DNA of 64,000 nt from JALCLA01 sp965653565 (GTDB lineage Bacteria > Pseudomonadota > Gammaproteobacteria > Xanthomonadales > Xanthomonadaceae), in NCBI GenBank assembly GCA_965653565.1, contig CBFHAI010000010.1, positions 53,837 to 117,836 of the forward strand, written 5' to 3'. Position numbers and translations under genes: made by a program. Numbering within the stretch: the stretch's first letter is position 1; each line of letters begins with the position of its first letter. Below the pieces are notes generated by a model. The model was not told the DNA's origin, made no database searches, and worked only from the letters and a program-made list of their open reading frames with translations. Of the stretch, positions 16,629 to 24,405 are shown piece by piece.

Positions 16629-17672
16629 TCAGAATCCGAGTTGCAACGAAGCGTAGAGACCGTGCTGGCGGTCGGCGATCAGGATATTCCCCAGATCGGC
16701 CCAGGCCACGGTGAGCGAAGCGTGCCTGGCCGGCGCCCACACGAGGAAAACATCCCAGGCGTCGTCCTCGCGTGCCAGGCCGAGATTGTCGGGTTTGCTG
16801 CGGTATTCCGCACCGACGGCCAGCGTGCGGCTGAGCAGCGACGCCGCCGAGATTTCGAGTTGCGGCCGATGGCCGGCGTGCCGATCGCCGCCGAATCCGA
16901 GCAGCCCGAACTGGTTGGCTTCGGTGAAGCGCAGCGTGCCGTTGAGCAACAGGCCGCGGCCGAGCAAAAGCTTGGTTGCCGACAGGTAATAGTCGGTGCC
17001 GCTGTCGCTGCCTGCGCCGATCGCGGCGAGCAGCTCGCCGCGATCGTTGCGCTTGTGCTGCACGCCGAAAGCCAGCTGCGGCAGCCACGAATCCTGATCG
17101 AGCACGGCATCGCCGAACAGACGGATTTTCGCGCCGAACACCTGCTGGCCGATCGCGAAACCTTGGCCGAGGCCAAGCGCGATACCGGTTCGCTGCGTAT
17201 CGAAACGCTGCCGCGCGAACGCCAGTTCGACCCGATCGTGCAGTCCCAGCAACGCGCCGTGACTGCGCAGGCCGTAGTCGCCGAGTGCGACCTGCGTGTA
17301 GAACGCGCTCGCACCGACCTGCCGTTGCGCCGCATAGCTGCCGATCACCGCCCACGGCACCAGGCCGCCGCCGGCCGCGCCCTCGAGCTGCGACACGCCG
17401 GCGGTGAGCAACAGCTTGCCGGAGCGGCCGACCGGATTCGGATCGGGAATTTCGTCCGGGTCGTAAGGTTGATATTCGAACGGCTCGCCGTCGGAAGAAG
17501 CCGGTTCCGACGACAGCGCTGCGCCGGCTTCCGATTCGGCCGGCACCGGCTCCAGCGGCGCGCCGCTCACCCCCTGCACGGGGGGCGTTTCCTGCATTTC
17601 GACCGCCGCGGCCGGCGTCGACGCCATATTCGACAGCAACAACGCCGCGACGCAAAGAATCGATTTGAACAA
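16629..17672 (-). CDS. DUF3034 family exported beta-rich protein
   Basis: About 347 residues with a signal peptide (FKSILCVAALLLSNMASTPAAA), then an acidic/proline-rich linker, then the DUF3034 region starting near GKLLLTAGVSQLEGAAGGGLVPW and ending in alternating strands with a terminal aromatic residue (LQLGF). That ending suggests an outer-membrane barrel. The start is uncertain: TTG 17672 has GGGGAG 5 bases upstream and places the signal peptide at the N-terminus; GTG 17678 and GTG 17729 are alternatives. The next gene downstream is the exported globin, 2 bp away, so the two probably work together. No enzymatic activity is known for the family that I can cite. Confidence 0.82.
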   Translation of the reverse strand: MFKSILCVAALLLSNMASTPAAAVEMQETPPVQGVSGAPLEPVPAESEAGAALSSEPASSDGEPFEYQPYDPDEIPDPNPVGRSGKLLLTAGVSQLEGAAGGGLVPWAVIGSYAAQRQVGASAFYTQVALGDYGLRSHGALLGLHDRVELAFARQRFDTQRTGIALGLGQGFAIGQQVFGAKIRLFGDAVLDQDSWLPQLAFGVQHKRNDRGELLAAIGAGSDSGTDYYLSATKLLLGRGLLLNGTLRFTEANQFGLLGFGGDRHAGHRPQLEISAASLLSRTLAVGAEYRSKPDNLGLAREDDAWDVFLVWAPARHASLTVAWADLGNILIADRQHGLYASLQLGF

Positions 17673-18038
17673 GCGCACTCCCCGATGGCCATCGAGCGCC
17701 GGGCTCGGCCGGGCCGGATCAGAATGCACCGGCCGTGCTGCCCGCGTGAAATTTTTTCCGCCGCCGATGCATGGCGACGAAAAACTGCGTCAATCATCTT
17801 GCAAGCCACCGGCGGCGGGCGCCAAATCGGCATCCTGCCGCCCACGCTCAGGTTTTTCCGGCCGGCATTCGCACTCGCGACAGGGCTTGTCCTGCGCGAG
17901 CTTCGATCGCCGTTCGGGCCAGCGCACTCGAACGCGACGCCTGGACGAGCGGCGCGTTCGCGACCGATTCACAAAGCGCAGACATCCGCCTGCGTAAACC
18001 GTTGTCCGCGCAACACCCACCGTTCTCCGGGAGGCTCC
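17673..18038. other. Divergent intergenic region (DUF3034 / DUF4331)
   Basis: About 365 bp between the divergently transcribed DUF3034-globin operon and the DUF4331 gene. It must hold both promoters. One plus-strand frame stays open through it, but it is codon shadow without a start site or similarity. I see no clear operator. Confidence 0.55.
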
Positions 18039-19493
18039 ATGAAATTCGTACGCGCCACACTCGCCCTCGCCTTGTCCGGCGCTTTCGCCGTCACCGCGCA
18101 GGCTGCCGATCACCGCGACGGCCCGCTCACCACCAACGATCCGGCCGCCGACATCAACGATGTCTACACTTTCATCAACCCCAACAACCCGGACGAACTG
18201 ATCGTCGCGGTCACCGTGCTGCCGGTGGCCAACGCCAACAGCCGCTTCTCCGACGCGGTCGAATATCGCATCCATCTGGACAACGGCGCGGCCGCCAACG
18301 GCACCACCGTCATCACCTGCACCTTCCCGGATAACGCCACGCGCGTGCTGTGCCGTGGTGCCGGCGACACGCTCTATGCCGAAGGCCCGCTCGATCAACT
18401 GGTCGATGCCGACGATCTGAAAGTATTCGCCGGCCTGCGCGACGACCCCTTCTTCTTCGATCTGGACGCCTTCAACGAAACGCGCGCCGCGGTGGCGTCG
18501 CGCTTCACCAATCCGGGCGAGAATTTCTTCGCCGATCTGAACACGTTGTCGATCGTGCTCGGCATCGAAAGCGATCGCGTCACCAACAACGGGGCGAATC
18601 CCACGTTGAAGGTTTACGCCTCGTCCAATCGCATCGGCGATGCCGGCATCAGCCCGGGCATCACGGGCCTGTGGTACGACCCGGCCAACGCCGATCACGG
18701 CCTGGTGATGCAGGTGATCCCGGCGCCATCCGGACAGAACCGCGACTACGACCTGGTCACCTACTGGAATGTCTTCACCCCGACCGGCCAGCAGTTGAAT
18801 CTGTGGGGCATCGGCCCGGTGGAAGCCAACGGCGATCAGGCCGCGGTGGCCGTCAGCACCTCTACCGGCGGCGCCTTCCCGCCGGCGTCGTCCGCCAATG
18901 CCGTGGTCGATCCCTTCGGCACCCTCAACTTCACCTTCACCGACTGCAACACGGCGAGCATGGCCGTCGCGCCGACGCGCACCGGCTACGCTGCCACCAC
19001 GGTGCCGCTCAAGCGCCTCACCTCGACCGCCGACCAGACCTGCAGCTTCAGCACGCTGGGCCAGGTCGATCGCATGGGCCGCCCGGGCATCAACACCGCG
19101 CTGATCGATCTGCTGACCTCGACCGGCAAGAAGGATGCCTACAACCGCGCCGAAGATCCGGCCGGCTGGGCCGCGGCGTTCCAGCAGGAAATGCAGAACA
19201 ACCTGACCGCGCTCGACACGCTCGACGGCACCGTCGGCAATTCGGTGCTGCCGCCGGCCGCGCTGGCCGGCGTGCTGGTCGACGATCGGCTGCAGATCAA
19301 CACGTCGATCGCGACCTGCGACGCGTACCTTGCGGTGGAACTGGGCGTCGCCACCAGCTGCGGCGGCCGCACGCTGGCGCGCGACGTGATCGACGATACG
19401 CTCGGCGCGGTGGTGGGTCCGGGCGTGAGCGACAATGTCGCCAACGACTCGGTGTTCCTCACCGAATTTCCGTTCCTCGCGGCACCGAACTGA
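18039..19493 (+). CDS. DUF4331 family exported protein
   Basis: Protein of 484 residues. Signal peptide 1-22 (cut after AQA), then ADHRDGP and the DUF4331 hallmark DINDVYTFINPNNPDELIVAVTVLP near the N-terminus, FSDAVEYRIHLD, and a C-terminal VSDNVANDSVFLTEFPFLAAPN. Members are exported, often beside TPR proteins or globins; function is unknown. The start is fixed by GGGAGG 5 bases before ATG 18039. It is divergent from the DUF3034-globin operon and followed, after a hairpin, by a TPR lipoprotein on the same strand. Confidence 0.9.
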   Translation: MKFVRATLALALSGAFAVTAQAADHRDGPLTTNDPAADINDVYTFINPNNPDELIVAVTVLPVANANSRFSDAVEYRIHLDNGAAANGTTVITCTFPDNATRVLCRGAGDTLYAEGPLDQLVDADDLKVFAGLRDDPFFFDLDAFNETRAAVASRFTNPGENFFADLNTLSIVLGIESDRVTNNGANPTLKVYASSNRIGDAGISPGITGLWYDPANADHGLVMQVIPAPSGQNRDYDLVTYWNVFTPTGQQLNLWGIGPVEANGDQAAVAVSTSTGGAFPPASSANAVVDPFGTLNFTFTDCNTASMAVAPTRTGYAATTVPLKRLTSTADQTCSFSTLGQVDRMGRPGINTALIDLLTSTGKKDAYNRAEDPAGWAAAFQQEMQNNLTALDTLDGTVGNSVLPPAALAGVLVDDRLQINTSIATCDAYLAVELGVATSCGGRTLARDVIDDTLGAVVGPGVSDNVANDSVFLTEFPFLAAPN

Positions 19494-19539
19494 CCTTGCC
19501 GCAGCGAACTGATCGCAACGTGTAGCACGCAGTCCGCAA

Positions 19540-19573
19540 CGCCGGCCGAAGCGATTCGGCCGGCGTTCGTTTA
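19540..19573 (+). terminator. Hairpin terminator after the DUF4331 gene
   Basis: Perfect 11-bp stem (19540-19550 with 19555-19565, loop gcga) followed by TTCGTTTA. It may be a leaky terminator that lowers expression of the TPR lipoprotein 20 bp downstream. Confidence 0.65.
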
Positions 19574-19592
19574 TCCGCAATCCGGGGAAATC

Positions 19593-20813
19593 ATGCGCTC
19601 ACTTGGCTTCTTTCCGATCGTGCTGGCCGTGGCGTTGTCGGTCGGCGGTTGCGCCACGGCGCCGGCACCGGTTGTCGATGCTGCGCCGGTCGATCCCAGC
19701 TGGCCAATCGCGCTCACCGCATATCGCACCACGTCGGCCGACATCTATCTCGGTAATCTCGACGCCAGCATCGCCGAAATGCAGCGGGCGCTGGCCGAAC
19801 GCGACGAGCCCGAATATCGCACCGCACTGGCCGGCAGCCTCTATCACCGCTATCGCATCGTCGGCCGCGTGGAAGATGCCGAAGAAGCCTTGCGCTTGCT
19901 CGATGCCGCGGTCGCCGCCGAACCGAAGCAGGCGCGTCACCGGCAACTGCGCGCCGTCGTGCTGTCGGCCTTTCATCGCTTTCCCGAAGCGCTGGCCGAT
20001 CTCGATGCGGCCGAAGAATCCGGCGTGCGTGCCGCCGACCTGCGCTCGACGCGCCGCGAAATCCAGCTCGCGCTCGGCGAATACGACAAGCTGCGGGAAG
20101 AATTCGCCCGCTCGCACGAACTCGTGCACGACTTCGCCGAACTCGCGCACCGCGCCGACCTGCGCGTGGCGCAGGGCGATCTCGCCGGCGCCACCTTCAT
20201 GTATCGCGCCGCGCAGGCCGAGTATCGCGAAGTCAATCCGTTCCCGCTGGCCTGGCTGCATCTGCAGCAAGGCATCGCCTATCTGCGTTTCGGCGAAGTC
20301 GAGAATGCCCGACGCTTCTTCGCCGCCGCGCACGAGCGCATGCCGACCTACTACCTCGCCACCGAACATCTCGCCGAAACCGAAACGCTGCTCGGCAACT
20401 ACGAGCGCGCCCGCGAGTTGTACCTCGGCGTGATCGAACAGACCGGCAATCCCGAATTCACCGCCGCCCTGTCGCAGCTCGAACGCAAGGCCGGCAACCG
20501 CAACCGCGCCGAACAGCTGCAGAAGGAAGCCGAAGCCGGCTACACCGACCTGCTGCGCCGCAACCCGAGCGCGTACGCGCAGCACGCGGCCGAATTCTTC
20601 ATCGACATCGGCAAACCCGAACGCGCGGACGAACTGGCGAAACAGAACCTCGCGATCCGCCAGGACATCGGCAGCTGGATCCTGCGCGCCACGACGGCGC
20701 ATGCCGCCGGCGACAAACCCGCCGCCTGCGCCGCCAAGGCAAACGCGCTAGCCACCGGCCTGAAACCGCTGGAACTGCGCGAACTCGAAGCGTTGCGTTT
20801 GCGCTGTGAGTGA
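19593..20813 (+). CDS. TPR-repeat lipoprotein
   Basis: Protein of 406 residues with a lipoprotein signal (lipobox VGGC, Cys20), followed by helical tetratricopeptide-like repeats from about residue 45 to 390 (for example YLGNLDASIAEMQRALAE, ARRFFAAAHERMPTYYLATEHL). It is probably a periplasmic or outer-membrane-anchored scaffold. It follows the DUF4331 gene by 100 bp, separated by a hairpin, so joint function is plausible. ATG 19593 has GGGGAAA just upstream. No catalytic motif is visible. Confidence 0.85.
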   Translation: MRSLGFFPIVLAVALSVGGCATAPAPVVDAAPVDPSWPIALTAYRTTSADIYLGNLDASIAEMQRALAERDEPEYRTALAGSLYHRYRIVGRVEDAEEALRLLDAAVAAEPKQARHRQLRAVVLSAFHRFPEALADLDAAEESGVRAADLRSTRREIQLALGEYDKLREEFARSHELVHDFAELAHRADLRVAQGDLAGATFMYRAAQAEYREVNPFPLAWLHLQQGIAYLRFGEVENARRFFAAAHERMPTYYLATEHLAETETLLGNYERARELYLGVIEQTGNPEFTAALSQLERKAGNRNRAEQLQKEAEAGYTDLLRRNPSAYAQHAAEFFIDIGKPERADELAKQNLAIRQDIGSWILRATTAHAAGDKPAACAAKANALATGLKPLELRELEALRLRCE

Positions 20814-20953
20814 TTCCGGGCAAGTACCGCGTGTCTCGCTCCGCTTTAAAAATTCCACGCGAAACCGAACGAATCGATAGCAGATTCCGATTGCACTGCG
20901 AGCAATAGCCGCAACTGCTCTTGCTCGCGCTCCCGGGGCCCCCGTGTGAAGCG

Positions 20954-21056
20954 GCTCCGGGCGGGCGGATAGCACGAAGTGTTGCGCGCATGGATGCGCG
21001 CAAGGTTGTCGTCAGTCACATGGACGTGCTGTCGACAACCCCCGCCCGCCCGGAGC
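20954..21056. repeat. Three-way-junction palindromic element
   Basis: A perfect 15-bp outer stem (20954-20968 with 21042-21056) encloses two hairpins. One is a 10-bp perfect stem with a 2-base loop (20982-20991 with 20994-21003). The other is an imperfect stem, 21004-21011 with 21033-21040, extended inward by cag/ctg and cac/gtg pairs. The fold can form on either strand. It could be a REP-like mobile element, a structured RNA or a complex terminator after the TPR gene; the sequence does not decide. Confidence 0.75.
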
Positions 21057-21107
21057 TTCCCGAGGCCCGCAGGGCCGAAGGGCGCGCAACCCGGGGTGTG
21101 TTTCTTT

Positions 21108-21139
21108 GTTACTTTCTTTGCACAAGCAAAGAAAGTGAC
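21108..21139. repeat. CTTTCTTTG...CAAAGAAAG hairpin repeat
   Basis: 13-bp stem (21108-21120 with 21127-21139, one G-T pair) with loop CACAAG. I recognise it as resembling a hairpin unit scattered in xanthomonad genomes (from memory, not checked). Confidence 0.7.
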
Positions 21140-21238
21140 TCGTCCCCCGCTGAGGGGGCGAAACTCGCGACATCGCATCATCAAACAAGAGGGAAGCGGA
21201 CCGCTTCAGTAACGTCGAAAAGCGTCGCGAAAACCGAA

Positions 21239-21279
21239 CGCTTCAAAGTCACTGGATTCCCGCCTCCGCGGGAATGACG
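21239..21279. repeat. CTGGATTCCCGC..GCGGGAATGACG dispersed repeat
   Basis: A 41-bp unit ending in the hairpin ttcccgc-ctcc-gcgggaa. A near-identical copy lies at 56772-56814 with an inverted partner at 56714-56757, so it is a dispersed element. Confidence 0.8.
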
Positions 21280-21442
21280 AAGGATGTGGGTCACCCAATC
21301 CCGCCTTCACAGAAGTGACCAGATTGCGATTCCTGCGCTTTTCCCCCTCGAATGATACGAATCCCCCCACCCCTGCGTTGAAGAAGGAGGCCGGGCGATC
21401 CACCGATCGTCTCGACTCCGACTTTTCACTGGGACGACGACA

Positions 21443-22870
21443 ATGAAACATCACCGCCTTGCTCCGGCGGCCGCGACGGCGGCTGCGCAGATTTCTTCTT
21501 CCCGTCTGGCTGCCGCGCTGCTGGCCGGGCTGTTTTCGGGCTCGCTGTTGGCTGCGCCGATCGCGGTGCGCGTGCAGAACATGGATCTGGTGCCGAACCA
21601 GCCGAGTTTCGAATCGGCGGTGTCGGCCGATGGCAAGACCGTGGTGTTCACTTCCAACGCAAGCAATCTGACGCCGCCGCCCGGCATCGGCGAAGCGGGC
21701 CCGGGCCAGTTGTTCCTCTACAACGTCGTCTCCGATACGGTTCGTTCGCTCAACACCAGCATCGACGGCAATACTTTCAAGGTCGCGATTTCCGCCAACG
21801 GACGTTACGTCGCGTTCTCGACCGACGACAACGAGATCGGCAGCTCGGCTACCGAATGCCTCGGCACCGGCTTCGGTTACGACGTGCTGCGCGTCGACAC
21901 CTGGGCCACGCCACTCACCTATCAGCGCGTCAGCCGCGCGCTGCCGTGCTCGCAGGGCACGCCGACGGCGACCAATGGTTCGTCGAACTATCCGGCGATC
22001 AGCGGCGACGGCAACTTCGTCGCCTTCGTGTCGGGTGCGAGCAATCTGGTAGCGACGCCGACCGTTACGCCTGGCCGCGATCACATTTACGAAATGAACA
22101 TGACGACGCGCCAGATCACGCTGGTGACGGCGGCGCGCAACCAGCAGGGCACGCTGGTGGAAGCGAACGCCGACCAGCATGCCGCCGGCGGCGTCGAAAA
22201 CAATGCGTATTCCAGCGACGGGACCAAGCTGGTTTTCACCAACGCATCGACCAATCTCGCCACGGTGGAAGGCGGCAACAATTTCGATGTGATCCTGCGC
22301 CGCATCAACCGCACCACAGGCGCCGTCACGTTCGAAAACATGAATCGCAATCTGACGACCGGCGCCAGCGGCGTGGGCTCGTCGGAGCGCGGCTCGATTT
22401 CCCCAAGCGGCCAGTACGTGATTTTCCTGAGCAACGCCGCCAATCTGTTGCCGGCGGGCGCCAGCCCGTCGAAATTTTTCGTGCGCGACTTGGTGAACAA
22501 CACGCTGCGCGCGCTGCCGCTGCCGCCGGAGATGAGCACCTGCAATCGCGGCCGCATCGACAACGGCGGCAACGCGGTGCTTTACTGCTCGCCCGCGGCG
22601 CCCAATCCGCCGGCTCAGCAACTGTTCCTGGTGCGCCCCGACGGCAGCACGCGTCTGCTCAGCCAGCGCTTCGACGGCGACACGAACGACGACTTCGCCA
22701 ATGCCCGCACCGGTGCCGAGTTCAGCCTCAGCGCCGACGGCCGCATGCTCGTCACAGAATCGGCCGCCGACGACCTGATCGCCGCCGACGGCAACGAGCA
22801 CGCCGATATCTTCATGATCGCCGAGCCTGAAGTGTTCGACGAATTGTTCCGCGACGGCTTCGAGGACTGA
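21443..22870 (+). CDS. Exported TolB-like beta-propeller protein with FRDGFE tail
   Basis: Protein of 475 residues. Long signal peptide (about 1-37, ending SLLAA), then repeated WD40/TolB-like blades with SADGKTVVFTSNASNL, ISANGRYVAFST, ISGDGNFVAFVS, ISPSGQYVIFLS and LSADGRMLVT motifs, typical of a six- to seven-bladed propeller. The last residues are ELFRDGFED, a C-terminal tail also found on the unrelated glycosidase at 40434-42569. It is probably secreted or surface-held; binding partner unknown. It appears to be transcribed alone, with a terminator directly after the stop. Confidence 0.85.
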   Translation: MKHHRLAPAAATAAAQISSSRLAAALLAGLFSGSLLAAPIAVRVQNMDLVPNQPSFESAVSADGKTVVFTSNASNLTPPPGIGEAGPGQLFLYNVVSDTVRSLNTSIDGNTFKVAISANGRYVAFSTDDNEIGSSATECLGTGFGYDVLRVDTWATPLTYQRVSRALPCSQGTPTATNGSSNYPAISGDGNFVAFVSGASNLVATPTVTPGRDHIYEMNMTTRQITLVTAARNQQGTLVEANADQHAAGGVENNAYSSDGTKLVFTNASTNLATVEGGNNFDVILRRINRTTGAVTFENMNRNLTTGASGVGSSERGSISPSGQYVIFLSNAANLLPAGASPSKFFVRDLVNNTLRALPLPPEMSTCNRGRIDNGGNAVLYCSPAAPNPPAQQLFLVRPDGSTRLLSQRFDGDTNDDFANARTGAEFSLSADGRMLVTESAADDLIAADGNEHADIFMIAEPEVFDELFRDGFED

Positions 22871-22876
22871 CGCTCG

Positions 22877-22899
22877 GCCGCAGGGATGCGGCGTTTTTT
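22877..22899 (+). terminator. Rho-independent terminator
   Basis: Stem gccgc/gcggc with a 6-base loop, then G and six Ts (22894-22899), beginning 6 bp after the propeller gene's stop. Confidence 0.75.
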
Positions 22900-22906
22900 G
22901 GAGGAG

Positions 22907-23004
22907 CCGGGAGTCGGGAATCGGGATAAGAGCGTCGTGCGCGGAAGGAATCCGCATACAAGCTCAGCCTCCGCTTCTCTCCCGATTCCCGGCTCCCGAT
23001 TCCC
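22907..23004. repeat. Paired GGGAATCGGG element
   Basis: Arm 1 (22907-22925) reads as GGGAGTCGGGAATCGGG and arm 2 (22978-23004) as its reverse complement type, with about 50 bp between, so the pair can form a long hairpin. The rest of the gap to 23225 is very GC-rich with no gene. Confidence 0.8.
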
Positions 23005-23225
23005 AGGCGCGCGCGCCGCACCGCCGCGCCAGCCCCGCCGCGCGCCCACCGCGCGCGCCCCCGCCCCTTGCCTTAAACTAGGCGGCGCACAACGGCCGCG
23101 GCCCTTCCTGGATCCGGCCGTTTGCTTTTTCACTCAACCACTTGCGCAGGGCGTCGCCGGTATCGGGGCGCGCTGTCACGTCGCAGCCGTCGCCGGCTGC
23201 TCACGGCATTCCAGCGGAGTCCGCA

Positions 23226-24326
23226 ATGATTTTCGAAACCCTCGCCACGTCCGGCCACGAGCAGGTCGTCTTCTGCCACAACAAGGAAGCCGGCCTGAAG
23301 GCCATCATCGCGATCCACAGCACCGTGCTCGGCCCGGCGCTCGGCGGTCTGCGCATGTGGCCCTACAAGAGCGAGCAGGAAGCGTTGAACGACGTGCTGC
23401 GCCTGTCGCGCGGCATGAGCTACAAGAACGCGGTGGCCGGCCTGAACATCGGCGGCGGCAAGGCGGTGATCATCGGCGATCCGAACAAGGACAAGTCCGA
23501 AGTGCTGTTCCGCGCGTTCGGCCGCTACGTCGATTCGCTCGGCGGCCGCTACATCACGGCCGAAGACGTCGGCATCGATGTCAACGACATGGAATACGTG
23601 TTGAAGGAAACCGAGTTCGTCACCGGCGTGCACCAGGTGCACGGCGGTTCGGGCGATCCGTCGCCGTTCACCGCCTACGGCACGATGCAGGGTCTGCTGG
23701 CCTCGCTGCTGGTGGTCTACGGCGATGAAGACGTCGGCGCGCGCAGCTTCGCGGTGCAGGGTCTGGGCCACGTCGGCATGGAATACCTCAAGCTGCTGCG
23801 CGAGCGCGGCGCCAAGTGCTACGTCACCGACATCAACCCGGCGCTGGTCGAGCGGGCGGTGAACGAATTCGGCGCCATTGCGGTGGGTCTGGATGAAATC
23901 TACGACGTCGACGCCGACGTCTATTCGCCCTGCGCGCTCGGCGGCACGGTGAACGACAAGACGCTGCCGCGCCTGAAGTGCAAGATCATCTGCGGCGCGG
24001 CCAATAACCAGTTGGCCTCCGATGCGATCGGCGACGAAGTCGAGAAGAAGGGCATCCTCTACGCGCCCGATTACGCGGTGAACGCCGGCGGCGTGATGAA
24101 CGTCTCGCTCGAAATCGACGGCTACAACCGCGAACGCGCGTTGCGCATGATGCGCACCATCTACTACAACCTCGGCCGCATCTTCGAAATCTCCAAGCGC
24201 GACGGCATCCCGACCTACAAGGCCGCCGACCGCATGGCCGAAGAACGCATCGCCACCATCGGCCGCCTGAAGCTGCCGATGGGACGCGGCGCACCGCGCT
24301 TCCTCGGACGCATGCGCGGCCAGTGA
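23226..24326 (+). CDS. ldh: Leucine dehydrogenase (Leu/Val/Phe dehydrogenase family)
   Basis: NAD-dependent oxidative deamination of leucine (and other branched-chain amino acids) to the 2-keto acid; 366 residues, cytosolic. Substrate domain: ALGGLRMW, MSYKNAVAGLNIGGGKAVI with the two catalytic lysines. Cofactor domain: VQGLGHVGMEYLKLL (GxGxxG) and NNQLASD. Start ATG 23226 has GGAG 6 bases upstream; the frame is open further upstream but without similarity. It begins the leucine-degradation stretch: isovaleryl-CoA dehydrogenase lies one gene downstream. Phenylalanine or valine preference cannot be excluded. Confidence 0.93.
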   Translation: MIFETLATSGHEQVVFCHNKEAGLKAIIAIHSTVLGPALGGLRMWPYKSEQEALNDVLRLSRGMSYKNAVAGLNIGGGKAVIIGDPNKDKSEVLFRAFGRYVDSLGGRYITAEDVGIDVNDMEYVLKETEFVTGVHQVHGGSGDPSPFTAYGTMQGLLASLLVVYGDEDVGARSFAVQGLGHVGMEYLKLLRERGAKCYVTDINPALVERAVNEFGAIAVGLDEIYDVDADVYSPCALGGTVNDKTLPRLKCKIICGAANNQLASDAIGDEVEKKGILYAPDYAVNAGGVMNVSLEIDGYNRERALRMMRTIYYNLGRIFEISKRDGIPTYKAADRMAEERIATIGRLKLPMGRGAPRFLGRMRGQ

Positions 24327-24405
24327 GCCCGACCGATCGGACCGGCCTCGCGCCGGTCCGATCGTTTCCGCTCCCGAAATTGCAGACCCGCCAAAGGCTT
24401 TCCCG

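Larger units (their letters stand above)
20814..21442. other. Hairpin-rich gene-free region
   Basis: About 630 bp with no credible gene: the open frames here are repeat-encoded and end in low-complexity sequence. It holds a complex palindromic element (20954-21056), a ggccc-gca-gggcc hairpin (21064-21076), a CTTTCTTTG hairpin (21108-21139), a ccccc-gctga-ggggg hairpin (21144-21158) and a TTCCCGC...GCGGGAA element (21239-21279). The promoter of the propeller protein must lie in the last 150 bp. Confidence 0.75.

Noticed and set aside
16524..18038. Long plus-strand extension upstream of the DUF4331 gene
   Set aside because: The true start at 18039 has a ribosome site and a signal peptide; the upstream part is antisense to the DUF3034 gene.
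20951..21060. CRISPR array
   Set aside because: The repeats are nested inverted arms, not evenly spaced direct repeats with unique spacers.
20921..21277. 118-residue plus-strand frame across the hairpin region
   Set aside because: It is made of repeat-encoded sequence (the palindromes and the CTTTCTTTG unit); no start signal and no domain.
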